DNA of 64,000 nt, from assembly GCA_014208095.1 (NCBI GenBank), contig JACHMT010000002.1, positions 1 to 64,000 of the forward strand. Reading direction: 5' to 3'. A program made the translations under genes and the position numbers. This DNA comes from Actinospineispora eucalypti (GTDB lineage: Bacteria; Actinomycetota; Actinomycetes; Mycobacteriales; Pseudonocardiaceae). Every line of letters starts with the position of its first letter. The stretch's first letter is position 1. The notes beneath the pieces were generated by a model. That model ran no database searches, was not told where the DNA came from, and was given only the letters and a program-made list of their open reading frames with translations. Shown here one piece after another: positions 1 through 8,914 of this stretch.

Positions 1-52
1 GCCGGCGCGCGTCGGACAGAGCACAACCGGGCGGATCGGAGGCGTGTCAGGG

Positions 53-578
53 ATGGGAACAAGGGCACAGGTCTCGGCGTGGGCGATCGCGATCGGGCTT
101 ACCGCGACCGCGATCGGTATCAACATGGCCAATTCACACGCGGACCCCTCCGCTATCATGTTCGACCACCAGATCATGGCCCCTGGCGACCGATGTTTCA
201 GCAGCTTGGACTCGCACGACGGCACCTACGAAGAGTGGCTCGCCCGCGACGAGCGGTCAGCGGCGAGCAACCGGGAGGGCGGGCCACCGATCATGCTCCT
301 CGGCATCGGGCTCGCCACCGGTGGTGTGCTCGCCCTCATCCGATACCCATCGAACCGGCCGATCCAGCAGCCGGTCGCCGCCTTACCCGGAACGCCCGCT
401 GGACACCGTGCTGCACGTGCTGTGCTGGTCACTAGCCGGGTACTTCCTGCTCACTGCACTACTCGGGGTGACCCGCCGCGACCAGATTACCCGGGAGATC
501 CTCGCAACCCGGCCGGCTGTGTTCACCGAGGCGGGGATGGCCCTGGCCACCGCGCTCATGCTGATAGCAATGACGTGA
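53..578 (+). pseudogene. Small membrane protein, apparently frameshifted
   Basis: An ATG at 53 follows a GGAGG at 38-42. The first frame encodes a hydrophobic N-terminal segment, then an M-x-PGD-x-C motif and a GTYEEW motif of a type seen in small actinobacterial membrane proteins, then a second hydrophobic stretch ending near RYPSN. Around position 390-400 the coding character moves to another frame, which encodes two more hydrophobic stretches (around LDTVLHVLCWSLAGYFLL and GMALATALMLIAM) and stops at 578. I read this as one gene with a frameshift or two abutting fragments. The function is not known. The alternative GTG start at 44 lies too close to the GGAGG. Confidence 0.35.
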
Positions 579-1030
579 ACGCTTGCGCCGTGGTTGAAAG
601 AGTCACTGCGGGCGAGTTCACCGCTCGAGGTCGCCCAGGGGCTGGAGCTCCGCCGGGGTGTCGTGATCAAGATCGACTTTTGGTGCAATCGCTTACAGCG
701 CGTAAACCCCCGACGGGGTGGGCTTCATCGGTGCCGGCGGGTTGGAGGTCTGGAGGCGGTTTTCGAATCATGCCCCGCGGCAATCAGCGTGACGGCCCAG
801 GGACGTCCCAGAACGGTGAAACGAGCCGCTGACCTGCGACTTCTTCTGTATCCGGCTGATAGGCCGGCTCGTCTGCGCGGCAGCCGCAGTCCCCGGGCAC
901 GCTGGTCGGCCGCGTGGCGGGCTCAGATTGGTCTTCGAGCACGCTCGCGTCGCATCTCTGTGTTGAGCGGGGTGCACGTGCGAGCCGTTGCGCGGCATGG
1001 TCCGGTGAGCGGCGGTGCGGACGGATGATC

Positions 1031-1078
1031 TTACGAGTCGGCCATCGGGTGTGGCTGTCCGGTGAGGGCGGACAGCGC
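1031..1078 (-). pseudogene. C-terminal scrap of a tyrosine integrase
   Basis: The last residues of this minus-strand frame, ALSALTGQPHPMADS then stop, match the C-terminal tail of the intact integrase at 47545-48618 (ALAALTGEPHPLAS). Only about 15 residues are shared, so the call is tentative. It is joined directly to the IS1380-like fragment, which suggests a deletion junction. Confidence 0.3.
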
Positions 1079-1381
1079 GGTGCAGCCGCCAGCACGTCGA
1101 GTCCGAGGCGACCGCCCCGAACAACTCAGCCTGGTCGCCCAACACAGCGATCTCGGAGATCGTCGTCGCACCGTCAGTGACGCGATCGCGAGGTCCACCA
1201 GCACCCGTCCCGGATCATGACGCGCCCGCGCCGGCCGCACACCATCCAGAGCCTGCGACAACTCGCCGGTCAGGGTGGTCCGGTCCGCGACGTCGGCCAG
1301 TAGACGAGATCCGGCGTGCGAGACCACCCCGGCCCCGTCGGCGGTCACGATGATCTTCGGACGGGTAGTTGTAGCCCGCAC
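1079..1381 (-). mobile_element. IS1380-family transposase remnant (N-terminal part)
   Basis: The minus strand encodes the start of a DDE transposase of the IS1380 type: PKIIVTADGAGVVSHAGSRLL, then LADVADRTTLTGELS and RARHDPGRVLVDLAIA. Near position 1180 the match shifts by one frame to DGATTISEIAVLGDQAELFG and ends at STCWRL (about 1080). The rest of the roughly 450-residue protein, including the catalytic core, is absent. The copy is therefore frameshifted and truncated and cannot move. It is recognised from the family N-terminus as remembered; a database search would settle it. Confidence 0.6.
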
Positions 1382-1384
1382 TCG

Positions 1385-1456
1385 GAAAGTGCCTCCTCGA
1401 CCGCGGCGGACATGGCCCTCGACAAGCCTTGTCTTACCTGGTCACGAGGCACTTTC
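1385..1456. repeat. Inverted repeat upstream of the IS remnant
   Basis: GAAAGTGCCTC at 1385-1395 and GAGGCACTTTC at 1446-1456 are perfect 11-bp inverted repeats separated by 50 bp. They sit just upstream of the transposase start on the minus strand, so they may belong to the end region of the IS or to a transcript-protecting hairpin. Confidence 0.45.
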
Positions 1457-1555
1457 TGCTTTCGGGGTCACCTACCGCTCAGCCCGTCATGAAGAGCCCG
1501 GGCTAATGTGCGTGCTTGGACGGTGGCACAGCCGTACTAGTACGCGGCGCAATTG

Positions 1556-1588
1556 TTCTATGAGGCGGTCTGCGCGCATTCGTAGTTT
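1556..1588 (+). promoter_or_regulatory. Conserved catabolic promoter, copy 1
   Basis: TTCTAT (1556-1561), 21 bp, then TAGTTT (1583-1588) as a likely -10 box, preceded by ATTCG. The same arrangement occurs at 4190, 12370, 8873 (minus) and 40709 (minus). TTCTAT is centred about 27 bp upstream of the -10 box, where an AraC-type activator could overlap the -35 region. It points at the damaged ligase gene. Confidence 0.6.
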
Positions 1589-1731
1589 GTGAGTGCGCCC
1601 GTCACGAAAATATCTGAGGACCGCTCCCAAGGGAATTGGACGAGCACATAATCCGCGTCCCTGCCCGACGTTCTAGCCTGCGACGGCGACGTGCCGCTCC
1701 GCACCTCCGGGCCAGCACAAAGGAGAAGCCC

Positions 1732-3121
1732 ATGCCCCGTCGCAGATCATCGGCACCTGAGGACGCGGATAGACAAGAGCTCCCCGTACGTCGCTACCGA
1801 TCAGTGGGACTCATCATGCCCGGCACGGCCGGATCGATCCAGAGCCAGGCGGTCCGCTGATCCGCAGCTCAAGGCTCGTGAGGTGGAGTACTACCTCAAC
1901 GACTCCGGGATGGCGCTGGTCTACGGCTGGGAGGGATCCGGGGACGTGGTGTCCAACGCCGCGAAGGCCGTCGGTATCCCCGGGGTGATCGTGCCCGCAA
2001 CCGGGCCGGCAGGGCTGGGCGGCACCCCAGCACCGGAGCCGGTCGAGCGTGCCGACGACGACACCGCGGTCATCCTCTACACCTCCGGCACGACCGGCCA
2101 GCCCAAGGGCGCCGAGCTGACCCACCACAACCTCATCTCGAACGCCGCGATGACAGTCGACACCCTGATCAGGACCACCGCTGACGACGTGATCATGGGC
2201 TGCCTGCCGCTGTTCCACGTCTTCGGCCTCACGTGTGGGCTCAACGCCGCCGTCCTCGCCGGGTCCTGCTTGAGCCTTCTCAAGCGGTTCGACCCGGTCA
2301 AGGCCCTCAGCGTCGTCGCGCGGGACAAGGTCACCGTGTTCGAGGGCGTGCCCACCATGTACGCCGCGATGCTGTACTGCCCTGAGGCCCTCGATGCCGA
2401 CATGAGCTCGCTGCGCACCTGCATCACCGGTGGCTCGGCGATGCCGGTGGAGATCCTGCGCGGCTTCGAGAAGCAGTTCGGCTGCGAGCTGCTCGAGGGC
2501 TACGGGCTCTCGGAGACCGCCCCGGTCGCCTCGTTCAACCAGCACGGCCACGAGCGCAAACCCGGCACCATCGGCTTCCAGGTTCCCGGCTGCGAAATGC
2601 GGCTGGTCGACGATTTGGGCAGCGACGTCCCCGAAGGCGAGCGGGGCGAAATCGCCATCCGAGGCGAGAACTTGATGAAGGGCTACTGGAACCGGCCAGA
2701 GGCCACCGCCGAGGCCATCCCGGACGGCTGGTTCCGCACCGGCGACATCGCCACCCGTGATGCCGACGGTTACTACACCATCGTTGACCGCAAGAAGGAC
2801 CTGATCATCCGAGGTGGCTACAACGTCTACCCGCGTGAGGTAGAGGAGACCTTGTACGAACACCCCGCCGTCGCCGAGGCCGCCGTCATCGGGATCAAGG
2901 ACGCCGAACTCGGGGAGGAGATCGGGGCCGCGGTCGCGCTCAAGCCCGGCCAGACCGTCGACCCGGAGGAGCTGAAGGAGTTCGTGCGGGAGCGCCTCGC
3001 CGCCTACAAGTACCCCCGCATCCTCTGGCTCGTCGACGCTCTGCCCAGAGGCCCATCAGGCAAGATCCTGCGCCGCGAGGTCGAGCCGCCCGCGAGCACA
3101 CCCCGCGTGGCTCCCTGCTGA
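1732..3121 (+). pseudogene. Acyl-CoA ligase (AMP-binding), 5' region decayed
   Basis: An AAAGGAG at 1719-1725 precedes ATG 1732, but that frame closes at 1860 after a scrap (VGLIMPG) that looks like the family motif DRVGLMLPN. Homology resumes in another frame at [12 protein letters not shown] (about 1860) and continues to the stop at 3121. Present are the P-loop [44 protein letters not shown] and the C-terminal PSGKILRR lysine motif. A full enzyme has about 500 residues. Here the first 80 or so are lost by deletion plus frameshift. A fused open frame from GTG 1691 (476 codons) could still give a truncated protein. The family activates fatty or aryl acids to CoA thioesters. It lies downstream of promoter copy 1. 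Confidence 0.6.
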
Positions 3122-3268
3122 CCAGGACGCGGTCGATATTGAGACCTGACGTGGTCGTTCGTCGAACGCCCGCCAGGTCAGCTTCCGGGGCAAGTAGTAC
3201 GGCGAGCGGTCGGCTCCCGCGCAAAACCCAATGCCCAGCCAGTTCTCCAAGCGTGAGGAAAGTGACCG

Positions 3269-4048
3269 ATGAGTTCCGACCTGTTCTCTGTGGCCGGGAA
3301 GACCGCGCTCGTCACTGGTGGCACCCGCGGCATCGGCTACATGATCGCTGAAGGCCTGGTCAAGGCCGGTGCGCGCGTGATCGTCTCCTCACGTAAGACT
3401 GACGCATGTGCTGACGCCGAAAAGGAGCTGTCGGAGCACGGCGAGGCGACCGCGATCCCGGCCGACTTGAGCGATCCGCGGCAGTCGGCTGGGCTCGCCG
3501 AGCAGGTCGCCGCGCAAACCTCCGAGTTGCACGTGCTGGTCAACAATGCCGGCGCCACGTGGGGTGCAGGATTCGACGACTTCCCGGTCTCGGCATGGGA
3601 CAAGGTGATCAACCTCAACCTGCGTGCCCCGTTCGTGCTCACCCAGCAGCTGCGCTCCATGCTGGAGAAGGCCAGCCGCGACGGCGACCCCGCCCGGGTG
3701 ATCAACATCGGGTCGATCGACGGCCTCGCGGTGCCGGGCTTCGAGAACTACTCCTACGGCGCGGCCAAGGCCGGCCTGCACCACCTGACCAAGCACATGG
3801 CATCGGCCCTGGCCCCGAGCATCTTGGTCAATGCGATCGCCCCGGGACCTTTCCTGACCAAGATGATGGAGGTCCCGCTCGCCGAGCATGGTGACGAGAT
3901 CCGGGAGAGGAACCCCCTCCGCCGCATCGGTGCCCCGGCCGATGCGGCGGCGCTGGCGATCTTCTTGTCCGCGCGTGGCTCCTCGTTCATTACCGGCGCC
4001 ACCATCCCGCTTGACGGCGGCATGACCACGACCCTGAAGGTCGTGTGA
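3269..4048 (+). CDS. Short-chain dehydrogenase/reductase (SDR)
   Basis: A 259-residue classical SDR, the usual family length. TGGTRGIG (16-23) binds the nucleotide, NNAG is at 92-95, and the catalytic Ser149, Tyr163 and Lys167 (YGAAK) are present. The C-terminal PLDGG motif is typical of FabG-like members. GAGGAAAG lies 8 bp before the ATG. It probably interconverts a hydroxyl and a keto group with NAD(P)H in the cytosol; the substrate is unknown. It follows the damaged ligase on the same strand and may share promoter copy 1. Confidence 0.85.
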   Translation: MSSDLFSVAGKTALVTGGTRGIGYMIAEGLVKAGARVIVSSRKTDACADAEKELSEHGEATAIPADLSDPRQSAGLAEQVAAQTSELHVLVNNAGATWGAGFDDFPVSAWDKVINLNLRAPFVLTQQLRSMLEKASRDGDPARVINIGSIDGLAVPGFENYSYGAAKAGLHHLTKHMASALAPSILVNAIAPGPFLTKMMEVPLAEHGDEIRERNPLRRIGAPADAAALAIFLSARGSSFITGATIPLDGGMTTTLKVV

Positions 4049-4189
4049 ACACCCCGAGCCGTACGGCCAGCGGATACAGGGGGCGCCGCTTGCCACCTCG
4101 GCAAACCGGGTGGGGGACTACGGCGAAGCCAACAGGTTCGCCGCTTGCTGCGGACCCTGGCACACCGATACCAGCACCCGGCGCGCTTG

Positions 4190-4222
4190 TTCTATGGCCC
4201 TCTGCTGACGCATTCGTAGCGT
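4190..4222 (+). promoter_or_regulatory. Conserved catabolic promoter, copy 2
   Basis: TTCTAT (4190-4195), 21 bp, TAGCGT (4217-4222), with ACGCATTCG before the -10 box as in copy 1. It lies 60 bp upstream of the hydrolase start at 4282. Confidence 0.65.
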
Positions 4223-4281
4223 AGGAGTGTGTCCGACAGCACAACAGTGGACGGGTCACTCCAACGGAATCGGAAGTGTAG

Positions 4282-5184
4282 ATGAACCGCGAAGACATCG
4301 AGTTCCAGGGCGAGGGTGGTGTCACCCTTCGAGGTTGGTTCTACCTTGCGCGGAACACCACCCCGGCGCCGGTCATCGTGATGACGCACGGGGCGACAGG
4401 CGTCAAGGAGATGCACCTTGACGATTACGCGGAGTACTTCGCGGAAGCCGGTCTCCACGTGGTTGCGTACGACCACCGGAACTTCGGCGACAGCGGCGGC
4501 TCACCCCGCCAGGAGATCGACCCGATCCTGCAGGTCCGTGATATCCGCAATGCGATCACCTACGCCACGACCCGATCCGAGGTCGACGCGTCGAAGGTCG
4601 GTGTCTGGGGATCGAGCTTGTCCGGCGGTCACGCCCTGATGGTTGCCGCGATCGACAAGCGGGTAAAGGCCGTCGTCTCCCAGGTGCCGCTCATCTCGGG
4701 GTCGGGCTTGCTGAGCCGGACCGTTCGGGCCGACTTCATCGCGCACACTCGCGCGGCGCTGGAGGCCGACCGACTGAACCGGTTCACCGGTGGAGATCCG
4801 GCCATGCTTGCGACCGTCACCCCTGATCCCACCGCCCAGGCCGCCATGCCCCAGGCCGATGCCTACGAGTGGTTCAGCAAGACCGCGGCGGATCGGGCGC
4901 CCAACTGGCGCAACGAGGTGACGGCGCGCAGCCTGGAGCTGGTGATCGAGTACGAGCCGGGCAGCTATATCAGCCGCATCGCGCCGACCCCGCTGCTGGT
5001 GATCGTGGCTTCGGACGACACGGTGGCACCGTTCGAGTTCGCGCTCGACGCCTATGAGCGGGCCCGGGAGCCCAAGCAGATCCTCGTGACCCTCGGCGGG
5101 CACTTCGATGCCTACACCGGAGCCGGGTTCGACGAGTGTGCTGGTGCGGCGCGAGACCACTTCGTCAAGCATCTCCGAGCCTGA
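4282..5184 (+). CDS. Alpha/beta hydrolase (YcjY/dienelactone-hydrolase-like), copy 1
   Basis: A 300-residue alpha/beta hydrolase. The nucleophile elbow is WGSSLSGG, with Ser112 the likely nucleophile. IVASDDTVAP (Asp245/246) and GGHFDAY (His274) would complete the triad. MTHGATG is the oxyanion-side HG motif. A close paralogue is encoded at 11123-12028, with matching length, motifs and termini. The family cleaves esters, lactones or acyl bonds; the substrate is unknown. It is followed 81 bp later by a Tautomerase_3 gene, and the pair plausibly forms one operon from promoter copy 2. Confidence 0.85.
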   Translation: MNREDIEFQGEGGVTLRGWFYLARNTTPAPVIVMTHGATGVKEMHLDDYAEYFAEAGLHVVAYDHRNFGDSGGSPRQEIDPILQVRDIRNAITYATTRSEVDASKVGVWGSSLSGGHALMVAAIDKRVKAVVSQVPLISGSGLLSRTVRADFIAHTRAALEADRLNRFTGGDPAMLATVTPDPTAQAAMPQADAYEWFSKTAADRAPNWRNEVTARSLELVIEYEPGSYISRIAPTPLLVIVASDDTVAPFEFALDAYERAREPKQILVTLGGHFDAYTGAGFDECAGAARDHFVKHLRA

Positions 5185-5265
5185 GATTCAACAAGCGATC
5201 GCAACACCTTTCCGGTCCGCGCTGGCGTCGTCTGGTTTCGCCAGATCATCACGAAGGAGTGACCC

Positions 5266-5739
5266 ATGCCCGTGTGGCACGTCTACCACCCTGAGAACGC
5301 CTACACAGCCGAAGACAAGATCGAACTCGGCAAGCGGATCACCAACATCTACGTCGACAACTTCGACCTGAATCTGCCGCGGTTCTACGTCGGCGTGTTC
5401 TTCCACGGCATCGCGCGGGAGTCGTACATCGTCGGTGGCGAGGCGCGAGACCGGTCCGTCCACATCGACATCCTGCATATCGCTCGTTCCCACGATCAGG
5501 TCGCCGAGCGCGTGGGTTTGCTGCTAGCGGAGGTCAACAAGATCTTTCTGAAGGTGGCTCACGAGGCGCTCAACCCGTACGTCAAGGACCGCGGGTACGA
5601 GTCGGAGTTGTACGTCCAACAGACGGATCGGGAAACCTGGCAGATCGACGGGATGGTCCCGCCGCCGTCGTGGTCTGAGGCTGAGCGCCAATGGGGCAAG
5701 GAAAACCACAGCTCACCCTACGACGCTGCCCTCCAGTAG
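5266..5739 (+). CDS. Tautomerase_3 family protein, copy 1
   Basis: 157 residues beginning Met-Pro, so Pro-2 can become the catalytic N-terminal proline of the tautomerase superfamily after Met removal. The opening PVWHVYHPENAYT and the region RFYVGVFFHGI..YIVGGEAR match the cis-CaaD-like putative oxalocrotonate tautomerase family. The tail PPPSWSEAERQWGKEN is shared with the two other copies (12451-12891 and 40157-40597). AAGGAG lies 7 bp before the ATG. It may isomerise an enol or ketone, or hydrate or dehalogenate an unsaturated acid, as known superfamily members do. It is the most divergent of the three copies, with an insertion near residues 70-90. Confidence 0.75.
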   Translation: MPVWHVYHPENAYTAEDKIELGKRITNIYVDNFDLNLPRFYVGVFFHGIARESYIVGGEARDRSVHIDILHIARSHDQVAERVGLLLAEVNKIFLKVAHEALNPYVKDRGYESELYVQQTDRETWQIDGMVPPPSWSEAERQWGKENHSSPYDAALQ

Positions 5740-6020
5740 GTGCGGTTCCACGCGAGCGAGCGGTGGCCGCTGATCGCGCGCGTCGAAGAGGGGTATGCGG
5801 CTCTGCGCGAGCTGGCAACTTCAGGCCGACGGCTTTCGTATGGCGGAAGCGGCCGGCGGGCAGCGCGGGTCCGCGCATTGTGCGGGTGCGGCGCGGCCGA
5901 GCTGCCGGTGGCGGCTACGGATGCGCGGGGACAGCACGGAGGCCTGCCCGTCGGTGGGTTGCCGCCCGCGTTGACCGAGCGGGCAAAGAGCGCCCGGCGT
6001 GCCGATGGTCCCCGGTCCGT
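5740..6020. other. Intergenic region between convergent genes
   Basis: About 280 bp between the ends of the tautomerase and the AraC gene. Open frames exist because of high GC, but none resembles a known protein and no clear terminator hairpin was found. Confidence 0.4.
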
Positions 6021-6971
6021 TCAGCAGCCGTAGGTCTGCCGATACTCCCCCGGGGAGGCGCCGAAGTGGCGGCGGAACTCGCGGCCGAGGTGGCTGGGGT
6101 CGTAGTAACCCCAGCGGTGCGCGATCGCGGCGATGGTCAGATTCGTGTGGACGATGTCCTCGCGTACCGCGGCCAGGCGCCGCGCTCGAATTACCGAGGT
6201 CATCGTGTCGCCGGTGATCGCGAATGCGCGATGGATGGTGCGGGCGGAGACGTTGTGGGCGGCGGCGAGGTCCTCGACTTGGATCGGTCCCTTCTGGAGG
6301 TTGGCGGTGATCCACTTGTCGAGTTGGGCGCGTAGCGCGGGCAGGGTCGACCGCTCGGTTACCGAGGTTCCTCGGGTGCGGATGGCTCCGGCGGCCAGGG
6401 CGACCAACGCCGTGCGGGCCGCCTCGGTTTCCACGGCGTTCATGCCCGGTGCCTGTCGCCAGACCTGCTCGAGGAAGGAGCGGAACAGGCGCACGAGCGG
6501 CCGGTCGGGCTCGAGCAGCAGGCAAGACGGAATGATCGCGCCGCTGTCGGCCGCCTCGACGCTCGCCCTCGGTAGCACCAGGGTGCGTTTGTTGATTCGA
6601 TCGGGCACCGTGAAACGGCCGCCCACGCGTCCGCTGACGATGGCCAGCGTGCCGTCCTGAAGTATGGCGTCGGTGCCGCCGAAGGTGAAGCGCTCGCTGC
6701 CGGCGTAGCCAGCGAAAATGACTATCGAGTCCCGCTCGTTGTCGAGGGTCGCTCTGCGGGACCGCACCCCCTCCAACGGTGGGCATGCCCAGTCGGTGAC
6801 CAGCAGATCGCCGATGTCTCGAGACCGGACGATCCCGCCGTCGCCCCGCCGCGGCGGGACGCGCACGGTCATCGGAGCCAGTCGGTCACGTAGGGCGCCT
6901 TCCCACCGAGCCTCCTGCTCGGTCGTTTCCAGACCGAACAGATCGAGATCCATCGCCGCGGTGACGGTCAT
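6021..6971 (-). CDS. AraC-family transcriptional regulator A
   Basis: 316 residues from an ATG preceded by AAGGAGG. The N-terminal half matches the AraC-binding-like domain also present in the regulator at 10083-11036 (shared GDLLVTDWACPP and IPSCLLLE). The C-terminal 100 residues carry the two helix-turn-helix motifs: VEDLAAAHNVSARTIHRAF and IAAIAHRWGYYDPSHLGREF. It ends GASPGEYRQTYG. The role is a ligand-responsive activator. It lies among units with the TTCTAT-type promoter, so it is a candidate activator for them. The longer upstream open frame lacks coding character, so the start at 6971 is preferred. Confidence 0.88.
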   Translation of the reverse strand: MTVTAAMDLDLFGLETTEQEARWEGALRDRLAPMTVRVPPRRGDGGIVRSRDIGDLLVTDWACPPLEGVRSRRATLDNERDSIVIFAGYAGSERFTFGGTDAILQDGTLAIVSGRVGGRFTVPDRINKRTLVLPRASVEAADSGAIIPSCLLLEPDRPLVRLFRSFLEQVWRQAPGMNAVETEAARTALVALAAGAIRTRGTSVTERSTLPALRAQLDKWITANLQKGPIQVEDLAAAHNVSARTIHRAFAITGDTMTSVIRARRLAAVREDIVHTNLTIAAIAHRWGYYDPSHLGREFRRHFGASPGEYRQTYGC

Positions 6972-7062
6972 TGGTGCCCCCTCCTTCGTGCAGGACCGCG
7001 GAGGGGGCTCGTGGTTGGAGCAAGGCACAAGCCGGGGTGACGGCCGGTGACCGTGCGGGCGT

Positions 7063-7227
7063 TCATGACGCTGCCGGCCCTTGCTCCCGCGGAGGCGGGC
7101 CGGAGGCGCCAGATCGCGGTCGGGTTGTCCGGTCCTCCACCGCCCACACCCGCTCCGGCGGGGCCTCGATCCAGGTGCGCACCTGCACCGTCGGCTTGTC
7201 CGCATAGCGCGCACCGGTCCACTCCAT
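7063..7227 (-). pseudogene. SRPBCC-family gene with internal deletion
   Basis: GAGGAGG lies 10 bp before the ATG at 7227. The frame opens MEWTGARYADKPTVQV, then RTWIEAPPERVWAV, the usual start of polyketide-cyclase/START-like SRPBCC proteins. It then loses the match and stops at 7063. In the next frame, immediately after, GGPDNPTAIWRLRPAS appears, which resembles the later part of the same family. The middle of the gene has therefore been deleted with a frame change. It lies upstream of the AraC gene on the same strand. It was probably once about 150 residues. Confidence 0.5.
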
Positions 7228-7298
7228 CGCGGGCCAACCTCCTCTTCAAGGCCTTAACCAGAAGAGTTGCGTATTAAGACTCTCGATGTCAAGTGGCG

Positions 7299-7799
7299 TC
7301 AGCGGTCCGCGAAGCGGCGCTGCACCTCCGGTCGTTCCTTGAGCGGCTCCGGAAAACCCGGACCCATCCGCATCGACGTCTCCCCGGCCCGCATCGGCTG
7401 ACCGCACCCGGCGCAGACGACTTCGGCATGCGTGTCATGGCCGCACGCCTTGTGATGGAAGGTGACGGGGACGCCTGCCTCACCCGCCAGCCACCGGTCA
7501 CCCCAACGGGACATGGCCGCGAGCACCCCGAAGAAGTCCCGCCCCTTGTCGGTGAGCACGTAGTCGTAGCGTCGCGGCTCGGTCTGGTAGAGCCGCTTCT
7601 CCAGCAGCTCCTCGTCGACCAGCCGGCGCAGCCGATCGGTCAGCGTGTTGCGCGCGATACCCAGCGCGCGCTGGAACTCGTCGAAGCGCCGAACCCCGTA
7701 GAACGCCTCCCGAAGCACCAACGGGGTCCACCAGTCTCCGAGCAGGTCCATGGTCCGGGCGATCGAGCACGGCCAGCTCGCCAGCGACGTCCGTTTCAT
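7299..7799 (-). CDS. HxlR-family transcriptional regulator 1
   Basis: 166 residues from ATG 7799; a GTG at 7823 is an alternative start. The winged-helix region holds CSIARTMDLLGDWWTPLVLRE, FDEFQRALGIARNTLTDRL and RRYDYVLTDKGRDFF, which are diagnostic of HxlR. The C-terminal extension has CGHDTHAEVVCAGCG, four cysteines that may bind metal. Downstream of its stop codon lies the decayed SRPBCC gene, and the short inverted repeat AGAGT-N11-ACTCT (7263-7283) sits between them. HxlR proteins often control a neighbouring small enzyme gene in response to electrophiles or metabolites. Confidence 0.85.
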   Translation of the reverse strand: MKRTSLASWPCSIARTMDLLGDWWTPLVLREAFYGVRRFDEFQRALGIARNTLTDRLRRLVDEELLEKRLYQTEPRRYDYVLTDKGRDFFGVLAAMSRWGDRWLAGEAGVPVTFHHKACGHDTHAEVVCAGCGQPMRAGETSMRMGPGFPEPLKERPEVQRRFADR

Positions 7800-7887
7800 G
7801 AAACCAGGGTAACCGAGTCTCACAACGAAACCCCGCAGTTGAAAGCCCCGAGGGCGGACCTCGGCCGTGCGCTGATCGGGGAACGAG

Positions 7888-8775
7888 CTACCCCGCGTCG
7901 CGGCGTTGGATCGCGCTCGCGGCGGAGACCTGCAGGCTCCAGAGGTTGCCGTGGTGGGGGTACTTCGTCGCCATGATGGTCACCAGGTCCAGGATGTCCT
8001 TCGCGACCTCGTGCGCGGCCGCGAAGTCTTGGATGTAAGCGCGTGTCTGGGCGATCATGGCTTCGACCGCGTGGTCGTCGCCGTCGGGCCTGCGGTGCCC
8101 GGCCACGATCATCCGGGGACGGAGACGCTCGACAATGTCCACGGTCTCGAGCCAGTCTCGCCACTCCGCGGGCGTGGACAGCGCGAGCATCGGGTAGATC
8201 TCGTTGTAGATGGCGTCGCCGGCCACTACGACGTCGATGTCGGGGACATGCACGATGGACGAGGGATGGATATCGGCCTGCTTGACCTCGATGACGTTCA
8301 GCGGCGAACCATCGACGTACAGGGTGTTGCCCTCGAGCGGGTCCGGCAGCGGGCCCGGCGTCACGCACGTGTCGCCGAAGAACATCGCCCACTGCTGTTT
8401 CTGCGCCTCCATGGTCTCCTTCATGGAGTCGAGCACGTGGGGTAGTGCCACGCACTTTGCGTCCGGGAACCGCTCCAGGAGCGGACCGAAGCCCAGGTAG
8501 TGATCGGCGTGGTCGTGGGTGATGTAGATCGTGGTGAGCCGCTTGCCCGTGCGCTCGATCAGGTCCCCGAGGTCCCGGACGTCGTCCTTGAGGTAGAGCG
8601 CGTCGATCAAGACAGCCTCGGTGGCACCGCTGATGATCGTCGCGGTGGTCGGCGAGAACGTGCCGGTGGGGATCTCGGGTGAGTCGACGGCTGGGATGTC
8701 GGGCCATCGACCGGTGAAAACCGTCGCGCGAAGTGGCGGGTTGGTGGTGGCGAGCGGACGGGTGTCGGTCTCCAC
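7888..8775 (-). CDS. MBL-fold metallo-hydrolase
   Basis: 295 residues from GTG 8775, preceded by GGAGG six bases upstream. The metal motif THDHADHYLG (HxHxDH) is intact, with VVAGDAIYNE (Asp) and VAGHRRPDG (His) following in the expected order. The N-terminus GTFSPTTATIISG is shared with the broken copy at 36352. The family hydrolyses thioesters, lactones or similar bonds using two metal ions. It has its own TTCTAT-type promoter (8841-8873, minus), so it belongs with the same regulon as the hydrolase and tautomerase units. Confidence 0.85.
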   Translation of the reverse strand: METDTRPLATTNPPLRATVFTGRWPDIPAVDSPEIPTGTFSPTTATIISGATEAVLIDALYLKDDVRDLGDLIERTGKRLTTIYITHDHADHYLGFGPLLERFPDAKCVALPHVLDSMKETMEAQKQQWAMFFGDTCVTPGPLPDPLEGNTLYVDGSPLNVIEVKQADIHPSSIVHVPDIDVVVAGDAIYNEIYPMLALSTPAEWRDWLETVDIVERLRPRMIVAGHRRPDGDDHAVEAMIAQTRAYIQDFAAAHEVAKDILDLVTIMATKYPHHGNLWSLQVSAASAIQRRDAG

Positions 8776-8840
8776 ATGTACCTCCGGTTGCGGTCGGGGT
8801 GGCCGGCACGGCTGCGTGGTGTCGGCGCCGGCGACACCAC

Positions 8841-8873
8841 ACGCTAGGAACGCGCGGAGGGTGACTGATAGAA
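8841..8873 (-). promoter_or_regulatory. Conserved catabolic promoter, copy 3 (minus strand)
   Basis: Read on the minus strand: TTCTAT (8873-8868), 21 bp, TAGCGT (8846-8841), with GCGCGTTCC before the -10 box. It lies 65 bp upstream of the MBL hydrolase start. Confidence 0.65.
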
Positions 8874-8914
8874 CGAGTGGGCCCAGCCGCGGTACAGGAG
8901 TGCCAGGATCGTGT

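Noticed and set aside
1814..2863. Long minus-strand open frame of 349 codons opposite the ligase
   Set aside because: It is the antisense shadow of a gene with all AMP-ligase motifs on the plus strand; its translation has no recognisable features.
5740..6335. Plus-strand open frames after tautomerase copy 1
   Set aside because: No ribosome-binding site, no known motif, and much of the frame is opposite the AraC gene.
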